Virus record (IMG/VR): IMGVR_UViG_3300020477_000090
Location: 1 to 30,087 of that record
Length of the DNA: 30,087 nucleotides
DNA from: a virus
Strand: one strand, 5' to 3'
A model generated the notes under the pieces. The model did not search any database and had not been told where the DNA came from. It worked only from the letters and a program-made list of their open reading frames with translations. Below are positions 16,509 through 24,426 of the stretch, in pieces. The translations under genes and the position numbers were made by a program. The first letter of the stretch is position 1. Each line of letters opens with the position of its first letter.

Positions 16509-18589
16509 GTTCTTTTCCCCGTGATCATTCGAGTCCCAGAGGCAGTAAACTCAACTGCATACCCAACAATAACCATGTCATTGGTTGTTGATATCTTAAA
16601 CTGAAAGTGAGAACATGAGCCTTGTGCTATGGGGTACCTGATGGGCGTAGCCAAAGGCTCCTCCCAAGGCGCATCAGAACCTGTTACGACGGTTGCAGTG
16701 TCATAGACGGACTGATCAACATGGTCAGCCCTCTGCATGGTCATTGACGGGCTTGTGGTCCCTGCATAGTTAAAGTCTTTGAAGTACTCCATTGCAATGG
16801 AATTGTTGCCTTGCGTCAGTACATATAGATAGACGTAGTGAACATTCTTCTTTATCGTCTCATCTCCCATATCCATCCAAGGGCTTCGATAGATTGATGT
16901 TGGTGGCGCGTTGTCTACGATGGCTTCATCAACAATGCTCTGCCCCAGACACCTGCGCCTTGATACAACAAATATGCCAGCCTGACTTCCCGCTCCCGCA
17001 TCGGTTCCCTGGTTATGTCCAAAGAAAATGTTTCCAAGATAGTCTCGCGCAAGACACCCAACAGGAAAGCCCTGTCGAACTGAGAAGGCGTTCTTTTCCA
17101 CATGATATACAATACCAAGAGAAGGCAATGGGTTTCCGTCAGCAGGAAAATAGCAATGCCATTCCTGCCATTTGGGAGAGTAGACAGCACAAGCCTTTGC
17201 AATGCAATCGGGATTGATGCGCTCCATCGTTTTAAGCATGTGCGTTGAAACCCTTTTGATTCCTGGACTGTCTGAATATGCCATGTTTGAGCTGATCGAA
17301 TAAACGCCATCGCTTGCCAAGAACACTACCCCTACGCCGGGAATGTTTGTAACAGTGTTGATCGCCCGCGTTCCGACATCTGTAGATATTGGAACGACAC
17401 TGAAGTTAGGGTAGTCACCAGTAATGGCGTCTATCCCATTCTCTCTGAAGACAAGAAGAAAGTTGAAGTATGGATAAAGACCTGTGATGCCACCAACATT
17501 CCTGTTTCCTAACTCTACAAAGCTTAATGCTTCAAACTCATCTGGCTTTACCGGCTTGCTGTAGTGAAGCATGGTGTCATTATCAGCGCCACCATCAATA
17601 AAGAGACAGTCTTTGTAGACTGCACCAAAACGCGATCTTGTTGAAGGCATCGTAACACTTGACGTCAATCCAGGAGCAGTCGACCCCAGGGCGCCATCTG
17701 GAACAGAATCCCACACTGACTCATCCGTATTGTTGTTGATGTCCTTGACGAAGAAGAATTCGGACTCAGTTCCCCCTCCTTCCGCACCATAGTTCTTTGT
17801 TCTATACAGCCGCCTTCCTACTGTACCATCGGGGCCAGTCGGTATTTCTATATATGCTGCATACTTTCTTTTCGAGGCAATGGTCGTCCATGCAATTTCT
17901 TCCGACTCTCCAGACAGAGGCGATTCCGAACCTGCATTGTTGATGTATGACATTCGCCACTTGTACTTGTTCTCTTTTGCATCTGTCGGTATGCCCAGAC
18001 CTGCATCGTCTTCCGGGTCGAAGAATACACAGACATTTTGTCCGATTGACGTTGCTGCAGAAGATGACGTCTCGACCCCCCAAGGATTAGGGGCATCAGG
18101 AATAGTATGCCAACCAAGATCATACTTAAATGGAACATAAGGGGCTATTGCATTCCTATAAAATGGCCATGCAGCATACTTTACAGGACGGTCGTAGCCA
18201 TTCAATATAACCATCCATCTACCATAGGGTACATACTGGGTTGGCGCCTCATTCAATGTTGGCCTGGTTCTGCCGGTTTCTACTGTATGTAAAAACATTA
18301 GAGACTCAACAAGATGGTATAAAGTTCCGCCAGACTCAAAGAGTAAAGTTTGTTGCGACCCCTGATGACGATTAAACATAGCCAATGAATCAATTCTGCC
18401 AAGCGTACTGAATGGCTGAAAGGTTCCTGTAGGTACAGGATAGTACCGCTCGTAACCAATGCGATCATCCCACCCGCCAGTGTACTTGTCCACGGTCCAG
18501 TTGGTTAACTCAGTTGCACCGTCAGTTGCCTGCGGTAGCTTTTCATATAAGCCGCCCAGCGACTTGACTTGTGCTTGAGTATTTTTCAT
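16505..18589 (-). CDS. Tail nozzle protein (T7 gp12-like)
   Basis: This 694-aa protein is beta-rich, the right size for a podovirus nozzle. The core has a repeated beta-propeller look: RFGAVYKDCLFIDGG (320-334), NFLLVFRENGIDAITGDYPN (376-395), DVGTRAINTVTNIPGVGVVF (404-423), LASDGVYSISS. The 'F.enGI.ai.Gd ... GtrA.nt......Gv.fl..dGvy' pattern is typical of nozzle (tail tubular protein B) families. Residues about 205-300 hold an Ig/FN3-like insert (YKWRMSYINNAGSESPLSGE). Its start overlaps the adaptor stop as ATGA, as in other podovirus adaptor-nozzle pairs. Known role: closes the tail and retains DNA until host contact. Confidence 0.75.
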   Translation of the reverse strand: MKNTQAQVKSLGGLYEKLPQATDGATELTNWTVDKYTGGWDDRIGYERYYPVPTGTFQPFSTLGRIDSLAMFNRHQGSQQTLLFESGGTLYHLVESLMFLHTVETGRTRPTLNEAPTQYVPYGRWMVILNGYDRPVKYAAWPFYRNAIAPYVPFKYDLGWHTIPDAPNPWGVETSSSAATSIGQNVCVFFDPEDDAGLGIPTDAKENKYKWRMSYINNAGSESPLSGESEEIAWTTIASKRKYAAYIEIPTGPDGTVGRRLYRTKNYGAEGGGTESEFFFVKDINNNTDESVWDSVPDGALGSTAPGLTSSVTMPSTRSRFGAVYKDCLFIDGGADNDTMLHYSKPVKPDEFEALSFVELGNRNVGGITGLYPYFNFLLVFRENGIDAITGDYPNFSVVPISTDVGTRAINTVTNIPGVGVVFLASDGVYSISSNMAYSDSPGIKRVSTHMLKTMERINPDCIAKACAVYSPKWQEWHCYFPADGNPLPSLGIVYHVEKNAFSVRQGFPVGCLARDYLGNIFFGHNQGTDAGAGSQAGIFVVSRRRCLGQSIVDEAIVDNAPPTSIYRSPWMDMGDETIKKNVHYVYLYVLTQGNNSIAMEYFKDFNYAGTTSPSMTMQRADHVDQSVYDTATVVTGSDAPWEEPLATPIRYPIAQGSCSHFQFKISTTNDMVIVGYAVEFTASGTRMITGKRT

Positions 18590-19869
18590 GTATGAGTCAA
18601 GGGTGTGTACAAGGGCATAGGAGCAATACGGCCATCAACCATGCCGCGTTTAACAAATCTGCGAGGAATTTGCGTAAGGTATCTTTGTTCAAGTCTAATC
18701 ATCTCTTGAGCTGCTTTTCGCTCATATAGGTTTGCCTGTGGAAGATTGTCAAGCTTTACAAATATTTCCTTTAATGCCATGTATCCAAGGATCTGATGGG
18801 AAGCAGAAGGAAACTCAGGCGTGTCATTGTCATTAACCATTGGGTTGGGACGGTACATGTAACGCACTGTTATGTTGTAGTCCTTGTCTTGACGCGGATA
18901 CAATCTGATGCGCTGCTCTGTTCCATCACTTGCAGTGTAAGGCGTTGTTCCAAATTCAAACGAACTGTCAAAGTCTGGATGCGAATACGTTGCGCTATTG
19001 GTTTGTGGATCAATCAAATGTGTAGATATGCTTGACCCACCGGCTGTTGCTGGTATTGCCCTAAACCCTTTATATCCAGAAGTTGTATTTCTTATATAGA
19101 TTTTCCTGTAATACCCGCTTGCGTTGGGAAGGACATCAAACGCAACTGTGAATTGTACATTCGAAAGAGTTACTGCTGTTGGCGACGAAAGCGCAGACTC
19201 CCTTCCCGCAAACACGTATGACATAGCAATGTCAACTGAAGAAGGTGGCTTTGCTGCACCAGCGCCTGCAATTGCTCCAACACTTCTTGGCGTCGTCACA
19301 TGGAACTCATCAGCCGGTATCCAGTAATGAGGAAGATTTACCTCATCTAACGGAAGGTTGTAGTATTCGTCTTCGTATCGAGCAAGCGCAGTAAACATCC
19401 CTGGCTCTTGCGGAGTCAGCGTCATGGAACGCTTTGCTACATTCATGATTGCTACGCAGTCTTGCGGCAAGTCAAGGTATCTGAATTTTATCTTTGCTGA
19501 ATACGCTGTAACAGCAGACAAAGGGGTTGGGACGCCGGTCAAAAATAGTGTGTCATTATCTTTTACCCAGGCAATTGTATACTCAACACCCTCTATCTCT
19601 ATAATTTGACCTTCCCAATGCAATGGAACTGAAGCAAGAGGTCCAAATTTTAGTTCTGATGTTACTACACCAGGAGTTGTAACATCAAGGCTAACATCTG
19701 AATACGCCTTAACTATCTCTTCTTTCTGTGCAAAGGTGAATGGCTTCTCGCTAAATAGCCTGTAGTAGGCATCATTAAGAAGATCAGTAATCTGGTTCCT
19801 GTAGGCTTCAACCGATGGGTCGTAGTCTACAATGTTTGCCACCATGTCTCTAAGATCAACAAGCCGCAT
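18586..19869 (-). CDS. Head-tail adaptor (T7 gp11-like) with inserted FN3-like domain
   Basis: This is a 427-aa protein. The N-terminus (MRLVDLRDMVANIVDYDPSV, then NQITDLLNDAYYRLFSEKPF) is the helical start of tail tubular protein A-type adaptors. Residues 129-147 (FRYLDLPQDCVAIMNVAKR) and 321-395 (IRLYPRQDKDYNITVRYMYR, then PEFPSASHQILGYMALKEIF) complete the adaptor fold. An extra module at about 208-305 (PPSSVDIAMSYVFAGRESAL, then ASGYYRKIYIRNTTSGYKGF) looks like an FN3/Ig domain and makes the protein about twice the length of T7 gp11. AGGTG sits before the ATG. It binds the portal ring and seats the nozzle, whose gene follows by overlap. Confidence 0.75.
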   Translation of the reverse strand: MRLVDLRDMVANIVDYDPSVEAYRNQITDLLNDAYYRLFSEKPFTFAQKEEIVKAYSDVSLDVTTPGVVTSELKFGPLASVPLHWEGQIIEIEGVEYTIAWVKDNDTLFLTGVPTPLSAVTAYSAKIKFRYLDLPQDCVAIMNVAKRSMTLTPQEPGMFTALARYEDEYYNLPLDEVNLPHYWIPADEFHVTTPRSVGAIAGAGAAKPPSSVDIAMSYVFAGRESALSSPTAVTLSNVQFTVAFDVLPNASGYYRKIYIRNTTSGYKGFRAIPATAGGSSISTHLIDPQTNSATYSHPDFDSSFEFGTTPYTASDGTEQRIRLYPRQDKDYNITVRYMYRPNPMVNDNDTPEFPSASHQILGYMALKEIFVKLDNLPQANLYERKAAQEMIRLEQRYLTQIPRRFVKRGMVDGRIAPMPLYTPLTHT

Positions 19870-19882
19870 ATATCACCTTGAT

Positions 19883-19920
19883 AAAATGAAGCCCCCTCCC
19901 ACTGCACGTTAGGAGGGGGC
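19883..19920 (-). terminator. Hairpin terminator between head and tail genes
   Basis: On the minus strand a perfect 9-bp G/C stem (19912-19920 with 19891-19899) and a 12-base loop are followed by TTCATTTTAT. A second small hairpin, GGGTA/TACCC, lies just before it (19923-19937). The position after the capsid and decoration genes matches the capsid-distal terminator of T7-like phages, which lets capsid be made in excess. The interrupted T-run suggests partial termination. Confidence 0.6.
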
Positions 19921-19968
19921 CAGGGTAGAAGATACCCTTCGGTGGGACGAGCCCCCCGTGACGAACTG

Positions 19969-20451
19969 TCAAAAGCTTTTGCGAACCACGACACGCTTGA
20001 GCGTGATACCAGCACCACCCGGAACTGCTTCTGCAAGGATGCCGCAAACAGGAAGCGCCGAGGCAGCCGAAGCAACGTCAACCGTTCCAGCCGTTGAAGT
20101 AGTCTGAAGCAGAGTTCCAATAGCGCTACCGGCGCCACCGTTGTCACCAACAGAGGCATTGCAAACACCACTAATGCATACTTCGATTTTATCTTCAGCA
20201 GCAGTAGCAGCATGCAAGGCGACACCAAAAGCGGGCCTTACGGGCGCAGAGTTTGAGTCTGCTTTATAAACTCCAAGAGTTACATCTCCATCGGCAGTTG
20301 CAGCGATGTCAAAAGCCACCCAATCACCAATAGCAATTACTTCTTTTGCGATAAAGGTTTCAATTTGTCTACGATTTGAAGGTGTAACGCCTCTTGGCGT
20401 TCCGTCTTCATAAACAGAATCCAAGGATTGTAAATAAGTTGCACTAGCCAT
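19969..20451 (-). CDS. Small capsid-associated (decoration-like) protein
   Basis: This is a 160-aa protein. The ATG at 20451 has GGAGA upstream within the gap after the capsid stop; an earlier in-frame start would lie inside the capsid gene. The sequence is beta-rich and Ala/Gly/Val-rich: IGDWVAFDIAATADGDVTLG, VRPAFGVALHAATAAEDKIE, VCISGVCNASVGDNGGAG, ALPVCGILAEAVPGGAGI. The series 'GDwV.f......G.v ... FGvAl.a......i.V...G' recalls the DUF2190-type small barrel found in phage capsid cement proteins. It directly follows the capsid gene and precedes a terminator, so it should be made in amounts close to capsid. The family link is tentative. Confidence 0.6.
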   Translation of the reverse strand: MASATYLQSLDSVYEDGTPRGVTPSNRRQIETFIAKEVIAIGDWVAFDIAATADGDVTLGVYKADSNSAPVRPAFGVALHAATAAEDKIEVCISGVCNASVGDNGGAGSAIGTLLQTTSTAGTVDVASAASALPVCGILAEAVPGGAGITLKRVVVRKSF

Positions 20452-20453
20452 GA

Positions 20454-21503
20454 TTAAGTCTCCGCGTTGAGAAGGACACCGTGTCCAGACAGATTGCTGA
20501 TGCAAAGCTGAGAACGGGTCATAATGTTAGAGGACATAGCAGCGTAACCAGAAATGCGCTCCATTTTACCCATCTCGAAGAAGGCGTCTCTGTCGAAGTA
20601 GACTGAGAAGAGCTTCGAGTTCAGGAAGTACATGGAGATTGGATTTCCACCCACCGCCTCAGTAAAGCCAAGATTTGGTTCGATGTACATCATGGCGCCA
20701 TTATAAAGGATACCAAGCCGTCCGGCAGTTCCCTTCATTTGCTCCATGCTGCTGTATCGTTCCAGCAAAGCCAACGAGTTGCGATACTCTTCATAAGAAA
20801 GAGGAGACGCAAGGATGATATCGATCTCGCCTTCAGGGGCATAGATCGAAGTATTGATCATCAGATTGCTCATTGCCTGCTGACCATTTGCAGGAAAGTT
20901 ACCGCCCGCAGTTGCGGTTTGGTTCTGCCAAGAAGATGTAAATGCTGTCTTGTCAATCCCGCCAACCGTATTTGTTTGGGCACCAAAATTGCCCGACTCA
21001 AAGAATCCAGCAGTATTTTGAGCTTTAGCAGGCCCCCATGCACCAGCAGCAACGACGCCTTCGCCATTGAGGGTGTTGAGTTCAGTCAGAATGGTCGAGT
21101 TTCCAGCGACAGTCTGTCGTTCCCATTCACGCTTGAGCATGCCCATGACGGACTTGAGTCGCGCTTCAGCGATACGGATGACTGCACGGTCGCCCTTGTT
21201 CGAGAGTTGTTCCTTTTCGGTAACAACAACAGGAGCAACAAAGTCACACCAGTCGAAAGAAGCGGTACGCAGTGGGTCTTTAACAGCCAGGTTTACGGAT
21301 TCGTAACCGGTTGCAAGTTGTGTAATAGATGAATGTTCAGTAAGAATAACGGGGTGGTCAACTTTAGAACCGCCGTTAACCTTCTCGACATTTCCAGCCT
21401 TCTGAACGGCGTCGAGTAAAGGTACGGTCCTAAACGTGTTGTCCACTTCCCGGTCTCGCAGAATACGTAAGGTACTCGCAAGAATGTCAAATGACAAAGC
21501 CAT
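20454..21503 (-). CDS. Major capsid protein (HK97-fold type)
   Basis: This is a 349-aa protein. The N-terminus (LRDREVDNTFRTVPLLDAVQ, then KVNGGSKVDHPVILTEHSSI) is typical of capsid proteins of podoviruses and related phages. The middle has an E-loop-like and spine-helix region (EKEQLSNKGDRAVIRIAEAR, LKSVMGMLKREWERQTVAGN), and the C-part has P-domain-type strands (EIDIILASPLSYEEYRNSLA, MMYIEPNLGF, FLNSKLFSVYFDRDAFFEMG). GGAG lies seven bases before the ATG. The 96-base leader (21504-21599) between scaffold and capsid is the longest gap in the late operon apart from the terminator region, and may hold an extra promoter or processing site, though I cannot define one. It follows the scaffold gene as expected. 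Confidence 0.85.
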   Translation of the reverse strand: MALSFDILASTLRILRDREVDNTFRTVPLLDAVQKAGNVEKVNGGSKVDHPVILTEHSSITQLATGYESVNLAVKDPLRTASFDWCDFVAPVVVTEKEQLSNKGDRAVIRIAEARLKSVMGMLKREWERQTVAGNSTILTELNTLNGEGVVAAGAWGPAKAQNTAGFFESGNFGAQTNTVGGIDKTAFTSSWQNQTATAGGNFPANGQQAMSNLMINTSIYAPEGEIDIILASPLSYEEYRNSLALLERYSSMEQMKGTAGRLGILYNGAMMYIEPNLGFTEAVGGNPISMYFLNSKLFSVYFDRDAFFEMGKMERISGYAAMSSNIMTRSQLCISNLSGHGVLLNAET

Positions 21504-21599
21504 GATAAGCTCCAGTTAGAGGTTGCGTTTTGGCGTATCCATTTACGGGGCCTGACCTTCGCGTGTCCTACTGGGGCTACGGTCTATTTAAGTAATACT

Positions 21600-22457
21600 T
21601 TATTTTTGCTGAGATAGCAAGTAATCGTATATTTCTGCAGCCTTCATCCCCTTGGTTTCTGGGGGCGCTGTCATTCCAGCCTTTCTTCCGTTCCCGATCC
21701 TCAGTCCGGCTGCTCGTGCAGCGCGTTTCCTGTTCTCGTCTGCCATCTGACTCTTCTTCGACTCCTTGCGGGATCGCTTGCCATGGACAATCCAATACGC
21801 TTGCTCAAGATTCAAGTTTTTGTCAGCCAACAAAACCTCCTTGACCTCCCCTTTGAATGCTTCGTCTGTTCTCAGCTCTGAGTGTTCATCCATAAACTTG
21901 TTCAACTTGCTTCTGGTGCTCACCTTTTGCTGCTCGGCATACATTGGTTCAAGAACATCCTTCAATCTTTTTGCTACAGCCTTTTCAACATACTTCTTAA
22001 AAGAGTCTGGATCGAAAGGATCAAACTCTTCTCCCGACTCCTCGGAAAGTTCTTGAAGATTCTTATAAGCGTCTGATTCATAAAGGCTTTTCTGCAGCTG
22101 AAGGGCCTTGTCCATTTCAGCTTTGGCCTCTTTTCTTTGCTTAGAAACCTCTTGTGTCTTCTGGGTGTAGTCCTTTCGAAGTGACTGCATGGCACGCTGG
22201 ACTTCCGGGTCTTGTCTTTTATAGATGTCGTTCCATGACTCACCCTCTCTCAGGGCTTCTGCTTCGACCTCCTTTCCTTGTCTCTCGGCTTCAGCGGCCT
22301 TGAGAAGACCCTCTATCCTGTCTTCATAGGTATCCGACTTGGCCGATGGAGCAGCCTCTTCCACTGTGGACGATGCCTCATCCGTTGCTTCAGTGGAAGG
22401 GGCGCTCTCAGTTGTGCTTTCCGCAGTTTCCGTCACTGGGGTATTCGTTTCGCTCAT
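21600..22457 (-). CDS. Capsid scaffolding protein
   Basis: This is a 285-aa protein. The N-terminal 45 residues are low-complexity Ser/Thr/Glu/Ala (TETAESTTESAPSTEATDEA), then charged helix with coiled-coil pattern (TQKTQEVSKQRKEAKAEMDK). The C-terminal 70 residues are basic (GKRSRKESKKSQMADENRKR, AARAAGLRIGNGRKAG), the usual capsid-binding end of scaffolds. The acidic N-terminus, helical body, basic tail, size and position just before the capsid gene all fit. No protease motif is present. Expected role: guiding procapsid assembly, then leaving the shell. Confidence 0.8.
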   Translation of the reverse strand: MSETNTPVTETAESTTESAPSTEATDEASSTVEEAAPSAKSDTYEDRIEGLLKAAEAERQGKEVEAEALREGESWNDIYKRQDPEVQRAMQSLRKDYTQKTQEVSKQRKEAKAEMDKALQLQKSLYESDAYKNLQELSEESGEEFDPFDPDSFKKYVEKAVAKRLKDVLEPMYAEQQKVSTRSKLNKFMDEHSELRTDEAFKGEVKEVLLADKNLNLEQAYWIVHGKRSRKESKKSQMADENRKRAARAAGLRIGNGRKAGMTAPPETKGMKAAEIYDYLLSQQK

Positions 22458-22469
22458 TGTTGCATCCTC

Positions 22470-22946
22470 TTATTGTTTAGCAGCATTTCGCACAAGCTCC
22501 TGCATGTTTTTGTAGTTTTTAATAAATTCGTCCTTTTTTTCCTTACTAGAAAACGTTAGCGTTTTTCCATCAGAAAACTTCACCACCCATGGTCTATCAG
22601 GCACTTCTCCCGTTGCAGTCAGTCCAGCCTCCAAGTTTGCTTTCTCTTTTTTCCTCCTTCGCTCTTCGGCAATCATAGCCCAACGTAATGGACTTTTTCC
22701 AGTCATCACGGCCCCAAAGACATCCCCTAATGTCATGGTAATATTAGAATCTCGGCTCCATTCTGGTCTTGGGAATGCTTTTTCCGATTTAAAATTAGGG
22801 TTCAATCCAGCCGCAATTCGAGCAGATGGGTCCATTTGATCGGTACTCTTTCCAAGCGTTCTTGGGTCGAAGTCTGGATCGTACTTATTTCCCAAGATCA
22901 TTCTCATCATCAGTTCGAGTTCTTCTTTTGTTGGTTCATCAGCCAT
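22470..22946 (-). CDS. Unknown late protein before scaffold
   Basis: This 158-aa protein is not recognised. It starts with an acidic helix (DEPTKEELELMMRMILGNKY), has a Pro/Asp-rich middle (DPDFDPRTLGKSTDQMDPSA, then FPRPEW), a predicted helix with FGAVMTGKSPLRWAMIAEER, and ends with a small beta-alpha unit (DRPWVVKFSDGKTLTFSSKE, KKDEFIKNYKNM). There is no signal or membrane segment. It lies one base after the acidic protein gene and 12 before the scaffold gene. Likely a head-assembly or minor virion protein from position only. The RBS is weak, so translation may depend on the upstream gene. Confidence 0.6.
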   Translation of the reverse strand: MADEPTKEELELMMRMILGNKYDPDFDPRTLGKSTDQMDPSARIAAGLNPNFKSEKAFPRPEWSRDSNITMTLGDVFGAVMTGKSPLRWAMIAEERRRKKEKANLEAGLTATGEVPDRPWVVKFSDGKTLTFSSKEKKDEFIKNYKNMQELVRNAAKQ

Positions 22947-22947
22947 A

Positions 22948-23439
22948 TTACATTCTCTGCATAAATAGTTCTTCGTCTTCGATCACTTCTTCTCCACCGC
23001 CTGGAAGGGGTTCTTCCACGACCGTTTCTTCTTCTACGATCTCTTCTTCTGGGGCCATGTTGCCGGCTATGTATTCCAAGAAAGCCTCTTCTTCTGCAAG
23101 TGCGCCTATGGCACCAGCAAGAACAGCAAGCTCCCTATCGGACTCTACGCCATCGAGTTCGATCAATGTTTCAACTCCAGCAGCATCAGCAGCGCCAGCA
23201 AGCCCTATGATGACATCCACGAACTCTGGTGGAAATACGGTAATGTCTTCTGTAAAAGTAGGATAAAGCGGCATTCCCATTTTGGGTAGGATCTTATTTA
23301 CTTCATCTACCAATTGATTCAAGGCGCTGGCAGAGAACTGACCCCTTGGGGCGCTTCCCATCAAAACATCTGTTGTTATGGCTTCTTGTTCATCTGCAAC
23401 CTGCTCGGCTCCAGCAAGTACTTCTTGTGGTATGGACAT
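22948..23439 (-). CDS. Acidic late protein, unknown
   Basis: This is a 163-aa protein, very acidic, with few basic residues. The first two-thirds are helical and Ala/Val-rich (SIPQEVLAGAEQVADEQEAI, FVDVIIGLAGAADAAGVETL). The C-terminus is a Glu-rich tail (PEEEIVEEETVVEEPLPGGG, then EEVIEDEELFMQRM). GGAGACGAC precedes the ATG. It lies between the zinc-ribbon gene and the pre-scaffold unknown. Acidic small proteins in this part of phage genomes may be assembly chaperones, head proteins or DNA mimics; the sequence does not decide between them. Confidence 0.6.
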   Translation of the reverse strand: MSIPQEVLAGAEQVADEQEAITTDVLMGSAPRGQFSASALNQLVDEVNKILPKMGMPLYPTFTEDITVFPPEFVDVIIGLAGAADAAGVETLIELDGVESDRELAVLAGAIGALAEEEAFLEYIAGNMAPEEEIVEEETVVEEPLPGGGEEVIEDEELFMQRM

Positions 23440-23447
23440 GTCGTCTC

Positions 23448-23843
23448 CTATATGTCATTGCATGGGAACGCAGCGGCAGCGGCCTCTGCACTACTATTGG
23501 TTTTCTTGTAGACTTCGGTAAACTTTTCGACATCCTTCTGATGTTGCTTGTGTTCTTCATGGACTGCGTGCTGATGATCCATTTGCTCTTGCTGTGTTGT
23601 GGGAACAAGTCCCTTTTCCTTCATCAGCTTGTCTCTATGCACGTAGTTTTCCACGTATGTTCCCAGTCCTCGGTCAAAATAGCCTGTCGAATCGCCCCAT
23701 CTGCCTGGGGTGTTGGCCCATAGCGTTATGCATTGCTTCATTTCGCCGCCGCATTCGCATGTTTCCTTGGATTCGTCGTCAAATGAGCGCCACACTTCCG
23801 CTTTTGCGTCACAGTTGGTGCATTTGAAGTCATAAACCGGCAT
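23448..23843 (-). CDS. FmdB-like zinc ribbon protein
   Basis: This is a 131-aa protein. The N-terminus MPVYDFKCTNCDAKAEVWRS, followed by ETCECGGEMKQ, gives CxxC at residues 8-11 and CxC at about 29-31, the pattern of FmdB-type zinc ribbons ('MP.Y.y.C..C...fE....f.......CpCGg'). The rest is polar and His-rich (QMDHQHAVHEEHKQHQKDVE) and helical, ending in an Ala-rich tail. FmdB domains are small Zn folds often called regulators, but their function is mostly unproven. GGAG is seven bases before the ATG, which lies inside the 3' end of the L,D-transpeptidase-like gene (14-base overlap). Zn-ribbon genes of this type are common in phage head modules. Confidence 0.7.
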   Translation of the reverse strand: MPVYDFKCTNCDAKAEVWRSFDDESKETCECGGEMKQCITLWANTPGRWGDSTGYFDRGLGTYVENYVHRDKLMKEKGLVPTTQQEQMDHQHAVHEEHKQHQKDVEKFTEVYKKTNSSAEAAAAAFPCNDI

Positions 23844-24426
23844 TTTCTGGCTCCGTCAATAGGGTATACGTAAAGTTTTTCCACCCTCGTTCGTCTATTT
23901 GCTTTTCGCACAGGTACATGAAGGCATTAAAGTCGGAAAAGTCGGAAAAAACCTGGCATCCGGCGCTGTATTTGTTGACATTTTGCGTAGTTCCACGCCC
24001 TGAACGGTGGATGTTGATGCCATACAGCCCTTCCCGAACAGTGTTCGGTTCCATATTGAAAAAATTGTCTTTATTCGAGTCTCTGAAAACCCTTACTGCC
24101 TTGACTTGCACCAATGCGTCGTACTTCCCTCTATGCTTTCCAATGCGCCACGCTCCTCTGTACTGTCCTGGGCAAAGAATGGCGGTTCCTTCCACCCTTC
24201 CTGGGTTGTTAAGCCAATAAAGCCCTGGATCTGTCGTCACTGGGAACCGTTCTTCTTGCCACAGTCCGTTCTTCTTGTAGCAAACGACAATGGTATCGTC
24301 GTACTTGTTTGGTTCTCCGTGTCGCTTTCTTACACCGATAATGTTCAAGTTCCAGTCGCCATCTTCAAAGACTGCGTAGTCGAGAGAAGCAACATAATCG
24401 AGTATCTTTGGTCTGGGATTTATCAT
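23830..24426 (-). CDS. L,D-transpeptidase-like cell-wall enzyme
   Basis: This is a 198-aa protein. Residues 135-160 contain YGINIHRSG followed by NKYSAGCQVF, giving His140, Ser154 and Cys157 in the spacing of the YkuD-type L,D-transpeptidase/carboxypeptidase active site (H ... S.GC). The upstream strands (TIVVCYKKNGLWQEERFPVT, VEGTAILCPGQYRGAWRIGK) fit that beta-sandwich. There is no signal peptide. In bacteria these enzymes cut or join peptidoglycan stem peptides using the Cys. Here the gene lies between portal and zinc-ribbon genes, joined to portal by an ATGA overlap, so the product may be a virion-carried wall enzyme or the phage's endolysin. No other lysin is visible in the window. Confidence 0.65.
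   Translation of the reverse strand: MINPRPKILDYVASLDYAVFEDGDWNLNIIGVRKRHGEPNKYDDTIVVCYKKNGLWQEERFPVTTDPGLYWLNNPGRVEGTAILCPGQYRGAWRIGKHRGKYDALVQVKAVRVFRDSNKDNFFNMEPNTVREGLYGINIHRSGRGTTQNVNKYSAGCQVFSDFSDFNAFMYLCEKQIDERGWKNFTYTLLTEPENAGL

Noticed and set aside
20739-21332. 197-aa open frame on the plus strand
   Set aside because: It is fully antisense to the capsid gene, lacks an RBS and has a composition typical of a reverse-frame shadow.
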